Source: Eleginops maclovinus | Taxonomy: Eukaryota > Chordata > Actinopteri > Perciformes > Eleginopidae | Length of the DNA stretch: 64,000 bases | Reading direction: 5' to 3' | Assembly (NCBI RefSeq): GCF_036324505.1 | Contig: NC_086366.1 | Location: forward strand, 16,121,427 to 16,185,426 | Shown: in pieces, positions 37,573-57,860 of the stretch | How the letters are laid out: the number at the start of each line of letters is the position of its first letter | Position numbering within the stretch: the stretch's first letter is position 1 | The notes under the pieces: model-generated | Told to the model about the DNA's origin: nothing | Database searches by the model: none | Seen by the model: the letters and a program-made list of their open reading frames with translations, nothing else | Translations under genes and position numbers: made by a program

Positions 37573-40255
37573 TCATCAGAATTAAATATAAATTGTACAA
37601 GACAAATATCCAATATCTGGCTGCATCATTTCAATAATAATTAAGCCTGGCAGGGACTTTAACATGACCTATTGGTAGACGTCTCCATGTGAAACAGGCT
37701 CTGTACCTCCTAATGGCTGCTTGGTATGTGAAAATACACCAGGCTGAACTTGTGAAGTGCATTTCCCAACTCATTTCATGCATCAGTGGAATGTAAACAT
37801 GGAGTAAACATATTCCTTGGCCTGTTATTAGTGTTCAGTTTACTCATAATCACAGAATCTGTGGCTCAGATAAGCATTGTCATCCTCTGATGCGTCTTCA
37901 TTCTGCATGGACATTTGCAGAAACCTGCCTCACTGTACCTGTCTTTTTTTGCAGTAATATGTAGGCTGTCCATAGTCACAGAGGCTATGAAAAGGATCAT
38001 CTGAGCCATTTGTAACATAACATAATTGATATACAGTATAGTGAATAGTTAAAAATAAGATAGCCAAGTCTTAAAGTTCTCAGCATTGTTAACTCACTGA
38101 AGAGTGTGATGCTTTTAGTAAGTCAGATCTATCCAAGAGCCTGCTCTGAAGAAATCCTTGACTAGAACACTACTCAAGACCATTAAATTGATATATTAAG
38201 GATGCTGGAGCTGTGCATTTCAGGCACCACATGAACAGTTGATCACGACATGACAGCCAAAGTTCAATCACAAGGCCAGGAAAGCTATCTCTAGTCACTG
38301 TATGACCAGAAAAAGTAGGTGTTACATGCCTCAAACAGTTACCACTTGAAAAAACCTACTGAGGCTCATACAGAGTCCATGAATTAGGGGGTAGATGGCG
38401 TTCGGTTTCAGGCTCTACCCAGCCATCTCGTGCGAGATGGCATCAGTTCTTTAATGCATTACATATTGAGACAATGGAGTAATCATGACATCAGATAAAA
38501 TCAATTGGGCATTATCCCAGGGATGTAAACAGTGACATTTAGGCGGTATAAACATACAGCATTAGTTGCAAGATTTTTGCTTTAGCTGTTGGTGAGACTG
38601 GGCACCATCAACCACCATGTCCTCTATCTACAACAGTGCTGTATTAGTGTGGCAAAACATGCGATTATAGAAAATAAGCATAAGTTATCAATATCAAGGG
38701 AGAGTACAAAATACAATTGGAAAAGATATCTGTAAATAACCATCTTTACTAGACACACTCCTATGGCTGTGCTGAAATAAAACGTGAATGGTTATCCCTG
38801 CCTTATGATGCAATCCAAAAGTTAAGACCATATTACACATACATGCACCTCTGCTCTGCCACATTCAAAGACAGAGGCTGTATAAGACAAGTTTTTGATT
38901 CAACACTGATACCACATGATCATGTTAGGGTTTTGAGTCTGGACCACATTGAGACACATACAGAAAATATGGACATCGTCAAGCACCTTGAAAAGAATGA
39001 TTCATCAAATCGTCACGTTGGCCATTTGAGGAAAAGGGCACTACAAGGGTGAAGCGCTGCGCTCCCGAGCATTTATTACAAGATCAACCTTCATTTACCA
39101 GAGCCAATCATAAGGTGGCCGGAGGGTTGAGATGGGTTTCATTTAGTTTTCTCGCTCAGCTTAAAGTGTAAATTGAAAACACTCTACCCTCCTCGCTTTT
39201 ATCAGTTAATATCAAATCTGCTCTCACACAGCACAAACCTCATCAGCCCTTATTCACCCCCTCTGGTGATTCTCCTCGGCACAAAATGGGATTCATCATC
39301 ATCCACATAGCAGGGCATGAAATAACAGACAAATTGCAGCTGGCATAAATTATTCAGGCTGCTGTTCTTTTAAAAGAAAAATTATACCATTCTGTTGCAT
39401 TTTACTACAAATATCCTTTGCAAATTAACAATCACACAACCCTTCTCTTTGGCTTTGTAAATATCTAGAGGAGGACAGTCACTTCTGCTTTGACTATGTG
39501 TTCAGGGAAAACAACCAAGACAAAAATGGTTGAATTACAAGCTTTACCTAAATCTTTTTGGCCCTCGTCTTGCCATGAAAACATGTGCTCTAGAGAGGAA
39601 AAAAGGAATCAAAGAAAGAGTTCTGAGTTCCAACCAATATGAGCCATCACCTTAACAGAAGCACTGCACTGGTTAGAGAACAATAAGGGTGGCAAGAAAG
39701 TGTATCCGTTTCAATAACTGTCTACAAGCGGAACCGCACTGTTTCTAGGGCCAATTACAGTTTAGTGGATAATATCAGAGATCTTTTAATAAAAGTGCCT
39801 TACTTCTGGCTGGACATTTTCTGAATTTACACATTATGTGGTGCCGGGGCTGTGGCTGTCAGTGTGTTCTGGAAAGAAGCCTTGCTCCAAGGCAGGAGGA
39901 AAAGAAAAGTAACTTGTAGGGCAGAGCCCGTTTAAGACAGCACCAATCCACCGTTTTTCTCTCAGACCACGGCAAACTGAGCCGCTGCACATCATGTCAC
40001 AGTCCTGCAGGTGACATGGAGCAGTTTGCTTTTTTTTTCTGTCCTGCAATATAATAATCATCTGTATTCCATTTTTAATAAACTTAGTTGTATATAATAA
40101 AGTACAAAAATATTAGAGAACATATACACAGTTTTTTTGTCATTTTGTAGTGACTGCTTTGCCTGGTTTTCTTAAGCATACGTATATCTTTGTGCTGGGT
40201 GATGAGGAACTGAACAGGCCTCAACTGAAGTGTATTTTTTTTTTATTTCTTCCTT
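37573..40255 (-). other. samd4b: Probable samd4b 3' UTR
   Basis: Between the samd4b stop and the hexamer at 37432 there is no supported gene. A second hexamer (AATAAA, 40247-40242) lies only about 10 bases past the stop and is probably too close to be used. A perfect 9-bp hairpin, GCCATCTCG-TG-CGAGATGGC, lies at 38422-38441. Confidence 0.5.
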
Positions 40256-43200
40256 TCATATCGTTGATGTCCGGTCTGTTCCATCTGAGAAGGAAATTGG
40301 AAATAAATATGTTTCAAGACATTTACAAACAGAAAATATATTGCATTTTTCCATATACATTTCATCCCTAAGAGGAAGAGAACAATTCTAGTCCCTTTTC
40401 TCACAGGAGCAAAAATAAGTTATTGACCTCTTTTTATGTGTCCATGAATTTCTTACATTTAGTGCATGCATTTTGATGGCATGTCAGCCATTAAACACAC
40501 CATATTTCTAGATAAATAGCAGCCCCATCCCCACATGGGCAAACCATAACACTAAGCTCTGTGCCAAATGAATGTACATTTGATATTCTTAAAATACTTT
40601 GTGGCTATTGTCTTCAAAACGTTTACATGTGTTTTTTACAATGGCTGTTGATATTAATGAAAGGTTTGATTTCCTTTAAATAAGGAAAACATGAAATGTT
40701 ATAGCATGTCTTATTTGCCACTGCTGACTGGATAAATTCCTTAGTAATTGATCTTAGAAATCTAGAAAGAAAGCCAAACCCCGTGCTAAACAACAAACGG
40801 TTGTGTGTGACTAAGTTAGTATGTCTTCCAGAATGTTCACTAAATTATTGTCTTTCGTGGCCTACTTATAGAACTTCATTTGGTGATGTTGTGTAGTTGG
40901 CAGCTTTAGCAGCAGGTTGCTGAGGACACTTACCCCCTAAGGCATGCTCCGTCATACTGAGGCACAGTGACTCCAGCGTGGGGTTGATCTCCAGGTCAGC
41001 ACCGGGAACTTGGCATTCTAAGGGGAGGATAAGAAGGAAGGAAGATTTAGGTCAGGATTGCTATTCAGTCCATTTATTTAGCATTTTAAATGTATTACTA
41101 TTTATTTACATAGGTAAATATTGCTTAAAGGAGAGAATAGTCATTAATTAGCTGATTTTACCTGGAAAACTATTTATATTATCTGGTTTCAGTGAAAAAT
41201 ATCCTGTACAAGTTTGCTGAAGAACAACTAGTAAGTCAATGTAATGTTAAAATAATTCTCTGACCCGATTATGCGCATTACCAGGGGATTTATACTAAAA
41301 ACATTGAGTAGTAATACACACATACAAAACAAGATTTACATGTTGAATCTGCTGTTTATAATAATATGTTTATTTGAGCACCTTATTAGAGCAGACATCA
41401 ACAAGTGCTTCACAACAACATTCAAAACAATAAGTAAAATATAAAACAACAGACAGAAAATGCAGACTTCAAGCTCAACCACCAAAACTAAGAAAAAAGC
41501 AAGTCTAATAAAACAGGTCCTCGGCTGCTTTTTTGTGTATCCACAGACCAAATCGGAGAGATTTTCCAGTTTTCGGGGCTACAACTTCAAAAGCACAGTG
41601 GCCTTTGGTCTCAAGCATGGAGCAAGGAACAACCAGCAAGCCCTGATCAGAGCCCTGCTCTGAGGTGAGGCTGCAGGAGCACTTTTATGTCTGCAGGCGT
41701 CTGACCCTGCAATAATACAAATAATGCCGATGCAGAACAACTGAAGCCAGTAGTGCTAACACATCGCCAAAGCTACAGGCAGCAGTTGGACATCATTTGT
41801 TCATCCATATAACCACATTCATTTCAATCCATTAACTGGGAGAATGACATGTGTGAATGTTAAATTATCAAAACGTTTGTTCATTAATTGCAGTACTTCC
41901 TAATTCAGACACTATCACTCGAAAACAGCTGTGAACACACAGGTTCCAACACAGTCAATCATTATAATGTACCCTAGAGTGGGATTCCCTTTGTTTGGAT
42001 GGAAGAAAAATAAGCAAATGTAAACTCATTTTGAAAGAGGTTTTTTTTAATATTGGAATACGAAGCCATATAAATTAGAATGTATGTGTGTATTTTGAAT
42101 CACAGCTCACATATCACTTGCTTACAAACCAACATATGATCACAATGAGCCCTGCAGAGCTATATTCTGATCTGATGCCAGCTGTGAACTGTTCTTAAAC
42201 CTGATATATCCCACTGTCTGAGGAGAGACTGATGGACGTTCGGGTGATACGTTTGACCCTTGACTGATGATGACTGATGCTTGTACTTTAATGTGCAGTG
42301 ATTTGTGAGGTCCAGTTTTAAGCCTAGTTAGGATAATAATAATGATTTCACTTAAATAATGAAAAGGCAACAAGTAGGAATCGCTGGTCTGGTAAAATGT
42401 GTACATTGTGACAAAGACTACAGAAAATGAAAACAAGGCCCGGTATAGACGTTGGCTGCATACGCCCATGTTAGTGAAAAACAAAAGAGGCCTGACCTCA
42501 TACATACCTTGCTGCTGGAACATGAGCATGGTTTGAGGGGACGTGTGGACAGGGAGTGAGTGTGTCCGCTGCACGGAGCTGCGACTCTGACTCGGCATGC
42601 TGTTGTTGCCCCCAGGGTTGGCAAACCACAGGTTCTGTAGAGGAAAACAACAAGTTCTCATTACTCAAATGCCACTCATCTTGGAAGGACCTTTTTTTTA
42701 TCTTTCACCTAAGTCATTACAGAGAAACTCTATCAACATGTGACCCCTAACCCCTTGTTCTGTCCTAACTGCCAAGGTCTCCTGTTTTTATTACTTGTTT
42801 TTCAGAACAACTGTTTACTACGGTCTGTTTTGTCTCCTTGGGGATGACTTATGCATATTTTAAAAAATGAGTGGATATATTGAAATAGGATCTGTTGCTA
42901 GACCTGAAACAGACTGGGGTTAGAAGGCTCATCCATTGACGCCAATACTGACTTGTCTACCCTGTCCTGCCGGCGCAGGATTAGTGAGTGAGTGGTGTGG
43001 AGATGCTCCTCCAATCCCGCCGGGACTCAATAGACTGATGCGCCCGGCTGGGAGTCCACGAGGAGTCATCGGGAACTGCCTCTGTCCCCGTCGCCCTACA
43101 ACTCCACTCACAGAGCCTGCTGTGGGGAGGGAGTTGGACCCATAGGTCCAGCTGGAGTAAAAAACAAACAGGAACATACATCAGCAATCAATGTAAGACA

Positions 43201-46200
43201 ACTATGAAAATTATAGTTATTCTATGGTGGAAGAGGGAGTGAAAGAGGTAAAAGTTAGACAGTAGGGATGAGGGAAATGAAACATTCATAAGTTCCAACA
43301 TCTCTGCAGCTGGAGAGGAAGATCAAAGGTAGAGAGGGCAGGCAGAGTCTCACCCTTTCTGTCGGTACACAGGCATGTCCAGCATAGCTTTCCGAGGGAA
43401 CAGGCGAAGCAGTTTGAGGACCTGCTGCTTCCAGGAGACCAGCCTTTTCTTGTGAGTTTCTGTGAAAGCCTGAAATTGGGTAAAAGAGACAGCAGCAGAA
43501 TAAAGGCATCAGATTTTCAAAGAGAGGAACAGTGTATTAGCTTCTGGAATTTGTGATTTTTTTAAGCAACATTATTTCTCATCTCAAAAGAAAATATGGC
43601 GCTAATTAAAAGATCCTATAAAACTTTATTGCATGTACATTTGTCTACATGTCATTTAAGTATGATTCATCCTAGTGTCCGCCTACTACATGCCTTTACT
43701 TTTGTAACACATACATGCATTATTCAGCAAAAGATCTTCAGGTTCTCACCTCATGAGTCAGACACTTCTCAATGAGCTGAAGGTAACCGCTGATATTCTC
43801 CTCATCTGGCCTCGACACCAGCAGCTGAGTGCACACTGAAACAAAAAATCCAGGGTTTATATTAAATCTACAACGTTATGTGTGTTTCTGTCCCCAACCA
43901 TACAGCACAGGACATTTGGCTCAGTGTTCCACCCTTGGTTCTGTACATCTGTGACCTTAACTGTCAAAGCAGTATGTATGTATGTCTATTACACAGACAC
44001 AAAATCATTTCTAGATGCTTCAACTGAAAAGCTTTGGCAGAGCATCAGTTGTACTTTATCAGCTTCAGCATGCTTGTCAGCTTCACCCACTAAGCCAGGT
44101 TAGCTGAGGTTCATGTTCAACAATTGTTTGGAAGTGAATAATGATATTGTTTAAATAAAGTTGTGAATGACTGTGGATACACTTCATTTATTCATTCATT
44201 AACAAAGGCATGTCTCAATTACTGAAATAAAATCAACGGGATGGCTGACCACACATTGATTATTTTCTGCATTTCTTAGTGAAAAAAATACTGAACATTG
44301 AACACAAAACCGAAGCAGTGAAGTATGTGTACCCTGACAACCCCCCCAGTTTATATATTCATGTCTATAAAGCAAACCTGGATCTGAGGGGTGTCTGAGG
44401 ATATGAGGGAAGGTGGATATGGATAATTAATATAGCATATAGCATGTGTTTTATGTGGAATGCCGACAGACATAAAAGGCCTGAACAGTTTTATTACAGT
44501 ATTTTACTATGCTGTTTTGTGTCTTACGTATGTGTGTTGACTAAGTCTGAAAAGCACGTTATAAGGACAGACGACAACTCCCTCTGAAGTCTACAATCTA
44601 AGTGTAATCAAATTTATTCTGGCGAAAAAAACATCATACTCTTACCTTTACCCATGACACGGGTGAACTGTCCTGCAATGTCGCCGTCTGAGATGGGTGT
44701 GGCTGAGGAGTCTCCGTCACAGGAGGGGGGATTGTTGGACTGGAAGCCCTCTGAGGCTGTGTCTTTGTCTGCTCCTGTTTTTGTGGATTCTGTCGAGGAG
44801 GTGGCTGAGTCCGAGGCCGTGGCTGCGTCCAGGAGCATCTGTGCCGCACTGGGTGGGCAGTAGGCCTTGATAGGTGTGGTGATGATCTGCTGTAGCTCCT
44901 GGAGAGCATTACGCAGGTTTCCCCCTTCCAAGATATCCTGCCGTGAGATGACAACATCAGTGGGCCATACTGTGTCGGTTATTCAGAAGTCAATTTGGGG
45001 TTACGGGATTTCAGACTCGTTGACAGCATTCATTTCCTTTACCAACCGGCGGAATGGAAGTATCTCAAGTGTAGCATAATCCTTAGGTACACACTCAAGT
45101 ACGACATGCAAAAACTCAAAACACGTTTGCCCTTTCTTCTGAGAAAAGGAAGAGCATCATCATCCCGCTTGAATTACCTTTTCTAAAGACTTGAGCACAC
45201 TTTGCCTCTCTCGCAGTTTCTGGATACTCAGGGCGATCTTATGCCGCGCTCCTTTAGTGACGTTCTAAGAGGGGGAGAGAAGTAACGAGTTGCCGTGAGA
45301 AGTAGGGGAGTTATCCCTTGTGGGAACACAGTGCAATTTATATAGTTACTAAATAACAAACCTAATCACCATTTGTTTCATTAAAGCCAAGGGGCAGAGG
45401 CAAAATCGCACCATTTGTATGTTTGACTGGCTCCATATAACTGTGTGGTGCATCGGTTAATTTCATGCCTCATTGAGAGTTGATGTATCATGAGGTTTGA
45501 GGGCAATAATGTTCACAATTGATAAGGAGGGTGGAGTAATCAAAGCCCAGCCCCAGTGTATGTAAAAAAGGAGGCGTAAAAACCTGTGACTCGAGGTGGT
45601 GTTCAGTGAGAATCATCATCTCCTCATAGGTCATCTGGGAGAAAAGTGATGCATATTTATGAAGGCGGAGACTCTTCAACCAAGCAGGAACATCTAGAAC
45701 ACACCAAGGGATAAGAAGAATATGCAATGTTACATTTGGGCTAATATCACCACAGCTGTTGACGGCATGGCTTTCACCAGGGCAAAATATTGTGAGCAGA
45801 GTTGCCTCAGTAAGGCGATGAATTCGGACCTTTCATGCCACTGCCATCCTCGTTGAAGGTGTTGCGAGCGGAGCCTTGATCTTCAGTCTGCTCACTGCCA
45901 GAGGAGGCTACACTGCTCTGGGGTGAAAGGGGCGCATGGTCTAGAATGAAGTTCTGCCGGCCCCCTATATCATCATGGCTAACCCACTCAGAGCCACAAG
46001 CCTGGGGACTGGAAGGAATAACGGACATGCACTTCTTCAGAGGGCTGGGCTGCATCTGCCCACCCAGACCTGGGAATGGAAACAATTAATGTATGAGAAA
46101 CATCCGGAATGATGAGAAAAATTAAGTAAATGATTACACTCTAAAGACATTAACAAAAATTGAACACACTCTTAGCACCACAGCGGGTGTCTAGAATGGC

Positions 46201-47081
46201 CCAACGAAACTATTTGCTTTTCCTTGTTTTTACCCAATTTGAAAATAACAAAGGCTAACATCACCTGTGTTATTGCTGTTTATGGGAGAGGACATCCCGC
46301 CCGGGAAAGGCATGTGTCCATTTTGGCCTGCTGGAGATGTGCTGGATGAAGGGGACTGGTCGTGCCAGGCGTGGCCAGGGTCCAGAGCCTCAGCAGAGCT
46401 GGGCCATTCATCTGAGCCCTGGCGAGGGTGGTAGGGGCTAGATGGGGCCCGGGGGGCGTAGCCACTTGATAGGTGCTCCTCCAGGTGGTTAAGCCACATG
46501 GCCAGAGAGGTGCGGTCATCCAGTGTGGTTGCAGGGTGGATGAGCGCGTAGGACAGCAGCTGCCTGCTCTCTTCCACAAACAGGCTACTCTCAATAGTGT
46601 GACTTAACACCTTCTGCAGCAGCTTCATGTACTCACACTTGGCCTCGCTGTTGCGTGGCTGCAGCAGAGGCAGATGGGATAGCAGCAAGGACACAACCTT
46701 CTCTTTTGGCTCCTGATGCCACTGGCTGACAATTGCTATTTACAGAAGGGTATACAGAGAGTTTCACTGGGAATTCATATTTTATAACTGGTTCAATATT
46801 GGCATTTTCCATTGAAGAAAAGATACTTCTAAGAATGCTTAATGAACAGAGATATTTAAATGTATATAATAAAACATTCATATACCTGCATTGTTGGCCT
46901 CAGCTTCTAGGATGTGTATCTCTGTGCAGTCTGCCAGCCAGTGTTCAAGGCAGATGTGTAAGAAGCGAGCCTGGGTGCGGGACACCCTCTTCAGGAGGGA
47001 CAACAGTGCCACCGTCTGTTCACACTCATTCCAGCCCTTGAACCAATCTGTGAGGATACCTACCTGATCTCGGAACATCAT
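40256..47081 (-). CDS. samd4b: Smaug homologue 2 (SAMD4B), RNA-binding translational repressor
   Basis: Twelve coding exons join in phase: 47081-46886, 46735-46265, 46069-45830, 45693-45584, 45264-45178, 44937-44646, 43835-43750, 43469-43354, 43151-42953, 42634-42508, 41017-40934 and 40284-40256. They give 678 aa (human SAMD4B is about 694). The N-terminus ([19 protein letters not shown]) and the following helical blocks are the Smaug similarity regions. The SAM domain lies at about 303-368 ([18 protein letters not shown] to [15 protein letters not shown]), the fold that binds stem-loop recognition elements in target mRNAs. A PHAT-like region follows ([15 protein letters not shown] to RLFPRKAML). 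The C-terminus ends DRTSTI. Smaug proteins recruit the CCR4-NOT deadenylase and repress translation in cytoplasmic foci. Two donors are weak or unusual: AAAG|GTCCGA at 45829 and CAA|GTCAGT at 42952. The start Met follows an acceptor at 47094-47093, so the 5' UTR is spliced. Confidence 0.96.
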
Positions 47082-47091
47082 GGCGTGTCTC

Positions 47092-48888
47092 CCTGGTAAG
47101 GAGAACAGTAACGCGTGACTGGGCAGGGGGATAGTGGAAAGACTGCGCTCTTAGACGCAGAGAGGATCAGTCCCACCCCGCACAGCGGGGTCGTATTTGC
47201 AACAGTCCTGGGATCCCCTCAGACTGGACCGAGGGGCCCTCACATGGTTCACGTGCAGAAGGAACTGCAGACAGGTGGCAGTGTGGATTATTGGTAAGAT
47301 ATCCTAGGAAGCAAGGCTTATCGTGTGTCAATCGTAGTTGGAAGTGCCACAAACAGGAAAAGCTTAGTTTTTCACTCCAGCATGTTCAGGATCACATCAT
47401 CCGTGCCCTATGGAAATCAACAAACAGAGAGAGAAAAAATCTTAAGATGGCAACTAGCCCATTTCGATATTAAATGTATAACCTTAACCAGCCAAATATG
47501 TAGACATTATACACCCATTACAAATGATAAACAAGTGATTACCTTTTTTTTTTTAAATGTATAAAATAAAATATGTTCTGTTTGTGATATTGGACAGTCT
47601 TGTTTGGGCAGATTTCCTTACCAAAAGCCACAAACAAGTCAAAATGTTCTTGAGTGATAGGACATGAGCCTTAGTGGGTGACAGACTGATTCAACCTTGA
47701 CTGTAAGGATGTTACTTGAGGTGAACATTTACTGGTAAACTGCATCACTTCATATAGATTCAATTTTGACCACAAAGCTTGAGTCATATCAAAATGAAAA
47801 GGCAGAAGTAATTCACAAAAAGGTGTGTGCACAGTAAAGGCCGTTACCTAAGACTCATGCTTAACGCAACACACCGAAATGGGCTGCTATCAAATGAATG
47901 ATGGCTGTCACTTGTGCCCTTTATTTACAACAGCTTTTTATAATTCACTATCTAAATGCTAACCGGCACAAGTATGCTAACGTTAAATGTCAAAACGATA
48001 TACTCAAAACACTTCAAAATATAGCACCTTTAACATAATGTACTAAACATTGTGATTACAGAACAGGGATAAGGGCCTTAATATACGTTCAGTAGACTGT
48101 CGTTATCATTATAAAAGGACGTTTATTGAGTTGAAAAAGGCTAATGTTAGACCCGGCAGCCTAGCATTAGCAGTTAGCCAGATTTAGCTTGGTGCAGTGA
48201 TGTTACCCTCAAATCACACAACACAGCATTCGTTCAGACCTTTTTATAGCAGAAGTAATCTTAAACATTTAGCTGTCTCGCTTTACCACGCCAAAAATCA
48301 CGTGACCACCCAAAAAAAGGCCTCTTAAAGTCGAACTGTGTCAGAGAGCTGTCGCGTTCGTTTTAAAGTCGGGATGAGTTGCTTTATTATTTAACAGTAA
48401 AAGTGACATTCTTGGTATAATACACGTAAACATACATGTATATATAATTAAAACAGAAAAATACTTAAACCAACTAACATTGTTTTTATCATGGACTCAG
48501 ATTTATTGGATTTAATCCATCTATATAAATGCAATACAAAGGGCTTGTCCAGCAGGTGTCACCATTTTGCCTAATAAAAGCTTCGAAACAGTGAACCTTT
48601 TTCAACACACAATTGCTTCATAGTTATTCAATGATACATACATCTTCTTTGCACACATCATACACTTGGTTTGCGAAGCCAGCGATAAGGGACTCAATAG
48701 TATTGTTTATTCTCGTTAAAGCTATTGCTGCCCCTTTTCTCCGTATCGTTACATTACTTCTGTTTAGCGGTGCAAACAGGGACGTTAGGACGCAGTTTTA
48801 TTCGTCAGCATGTTGCAGCCAGTTAACAAGCTAAAGTTGTGTGAGTTATGATAATCCATAAACAGACTCAAAATGTGTGTTGTTTACC
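47092..48888 (-). other. samd4b: 5' UTR intron of samd4b (candidate)
   Basis: An acceptor (CTCCTTACCAG) precedes the start exon. Upstream, a donor CCAAG|GTAAAC at 48888/48887 would end a non-coding first exon. No coding potential is seen between them. Confidence 0.5.
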
Positions 48889-49060
48889 TTGGTCAGTTGT
48901 CACTGGTTGGCGAGCTATGCTAAAGTGCTAATGCATAGCTAGCTCGACGGTAGGGTAGGGATAGCTAAGAGCTAGCGCTAGCTTTTTAGCTAGCAAGTTT
49001 TGCCTTTTAGATGCAATAATGTTAGCTTAGCTGAAAGAGGCGAAGATTTCGATCCCATTC
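48889..49060 (-). promoter_or_regulatory. samd4b: Probable first exon and promoter region of samd4b
   Basis: The stretch upstream of the donor at 48888 is packed with GCTAGC, TTAGC and AGCTAAG words, including GCTAGCGCTAGC near 48973. The same word cluster recurs at other gene starts in this window. The exact transcription start is not visible. Confidence 0.45.
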
Positions 49061-50600
49061 GAGGTATCCCTTAAGGATATTCCTTTACAGCGGCAAGCTC
49101 CCGGGGTTTCAAACAGGCCATATTAAAGAATGTATGTACAAAAGGTGTATTGCAATGCAGAAAATTAAGAGTGTACGCCTGGAGAAATCTACTTCGATTT
49201 TGAGTAGACGCAAGACGTGAGTACAACGTCATACGTCTGGACTGTACGTAATGTGTTGTTCCGCCCACTGTCTGGTAAATAAAGAGCTCCTACCCTGACA
49301 TGTAAACAAACATCTTTTAACGCAACTATGTTCCGTGTTCATGAGTTAGATAAACTTGAGGTAAACACATATGTCTCTTTTTTGGTAAAAGTAGGCATGG
49401 TTAACGTACATGTACATGTGTATATCTATTGATACACCTACTGGTAAGAAAGGTTTCATGTGAGGTTTTCTTGGTAAATAACCTGCCTTTTTACGATAAA
49501 CTTCATCTGTATGTATAAGTAAGAAAATCCTGAACAATTTCCATTGGATGTGCCCAACGCCCATAGAATTGTCTTTAATTTGCATCTTTGGTCAAGCCAT
49601 AAACCTTAAGATATTTGATTCGTAACAGCAAAAAGTAGCATAACAGTGTATAATCATAATTGTAATATCATTTATATTATAATGTCCTGATAAGGAGATT
49701 GAACCCCAGGCTCTTCAATTAACAACAAAGTACTTGATATATGCTCGTTGGATTAATATTTGTTCCACTTAATTTTCTGCTGATCTAATAATTCCATAAT
49801 TGACTGTTTCGACACCAGATAAAAAACATTGTATTTATTATGTAGGGAAAAGTGAAGGAGTGAACGAGGGACTCATTTTGGACATTACTGCATGTAACTA
49901 GAAAAGATTATTTTAGGAATTAGGATAAAAATACATTTCTCCATTGATTGGTTGCTGTTTACCAAGGAAACTGTTGTTTCATTCGTCTGAATGGCTTCGA
50001 ATCAAAGTGTCTTTTAGTCACATCATTTGTCACAGCAGGTGTTTGCCTTCAGCTGTCAGTAGCCCAGAACACAGCACACACTGATGTAAATGGGAAAGCA
50101 CCTGATATAAGATTACTGATTGGGGTGTGACCAGAGCTGTAACATGAATTAAGATTCCACCACTAGAGGACAATAACTACACCTTACCTTTATGGAGATG
50201 GTTTACATTTCTACTGCATACATTTATATACTTTTACTTTCATGGCAATGTATTGTATCGTGCTATCTTGAAAGAATATAACAAAACCTGTGTGCTATGC
50301 AACTTTGTATTTGATGTCCATCCTTCTATGGTAACTGGAAGAGAAAGTAACCCTACTCACATTGATGCTATGACACCAGTGACTCTGATAGACAACGTAT
50401 GGGGACATTTGACTTCCTTAATTTCAAAGAGTATGGATCCATTAAACTACATTTCTTTTGTCACAGTGAGGTTTTTTATGCAACTGATTTCCCTTCATGC
50501 ATTATATACATTGAGAGACATTCTTTTCCTTTTCTATAACACTTTGCTGATTGTGCAAACTGGTTTCAACCATGGTTTCAACTTGTGTTGTCAAAACAGG
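49061..50600. other. Spacer between samd4b and gmfg
   Basis: No supported gene. The two genes are divergent, about 1.7 kb apart between probable starts. An AACAGGAAGC ETS-like word near 50597 lies just upstream of gmfg. Confidence 0.5.
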
Positions 50601-50755
50601 AAGCAGCGCTGATGCTTGCTCAAGCTGCGTGTCTACCCTCCCTTTGGCATTAAGGAGGATCTTGACAGTCTGAGATTAGCTGTCAGTTTGTCACAAGTTT
50701 GCCTTTTTCAACAAGCCACGCTGAATACAGGAAGGGAGGAAAGAATCCTCTGAGA

Positions 50756-52398
<1,643 letters not shown>

Positions 52399-52654
52399 AT
52401 TTGCATCTCCAATACACTTTTTCTTTGTTAAAACATGACCAATGCCCATGGAATTCAGTTATTCAATGTTGTGCATGGAGATCAATAGTTTTAGACATGA
52501 AGAATGCCCTATTTTTTACCAAAAGTCTGAATTCATCTTCACGTAAACAGATTTTTTTTCTTTGACATTGAGCATGTTAAACATTCCTGTTTTTCCTTGG
52601 GGCCAAATGAAATATATGTAAATGTTACCATCTACCAAGTGGTTCCCCAGATTG

Positions 52655-52660
52655 AATAAA
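52655..52660 (+). terminator. gmfg: Poly(A) signal of gmfg
   Basis: AATAAA lies 257 bases after the stop, followed by A-rich sequence. Cleavage is expected near 52670-52690. Confidence 0.75.
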
Positions 52661-52714
52661 AAAGGGAAAAAAAGCACACCTTGACCATCGCTTCTTACAA
52701 AATTCCACCTGTAT

Positions 52715-52720
52715 TTTATT
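52715..52720 (-). terminator. paf1: Poly(A) signal of paf1
   Basis: AATAAA on the minus strand lies 308 bases after the paf1 stop. A second hexamer lies at 52795-52790. Cleavage after the distal signal would put the end within a few tens of bases of the convergent gmfg end. Confidence 0.65.
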
Positions 52721-53027
52721 ATCAGTTTCAAAGCCGTTACACAATCACAAGTCAAAAACAGAGGGAACAAAGACATTTTTACATGACCCTTTATTGTATA
52801 TGGTGTACAAATGGCTACAGGTGCGAGAGTTTCATCTACAATTAAAAAGGTTTTGGAAGTGAGATGTCCTGGGTCCAAAACCAAATATCTCACACAAATA
52901 TCCTTTGATATTTGCTATATAAGCTACATCTCCAGACTGAACTAATATTAAGGTCAGTGACAGATGTTTGGAGATGAACATACAGCTAAGAAAGGTGGCC
53001 GTCACCTTGCTGTCCTGATCAGAGATC

Positions 53028-57704
<4,677 letters not shown>

Positions 57705-57860
57705 TTTTTTAACAAACTGCTCAAAACTATGAACAATTGTTTGCACAAATAATCAACCACTATATGGCAGAAGATCCAAGCTATACGAAAAATCCACTTT
57801 AATCAGAATGCATACGACATGTTTTTATTTGGATCCGGCAGGATAGGATGAATGACCCGG

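Noticed and set aside
42140..42661. 173-codon minus frame containing NLWFANPGG
   Set aside because: Only 42634-42508 is a samd4b exon. The rest is intron read-through past the donor at 42507.
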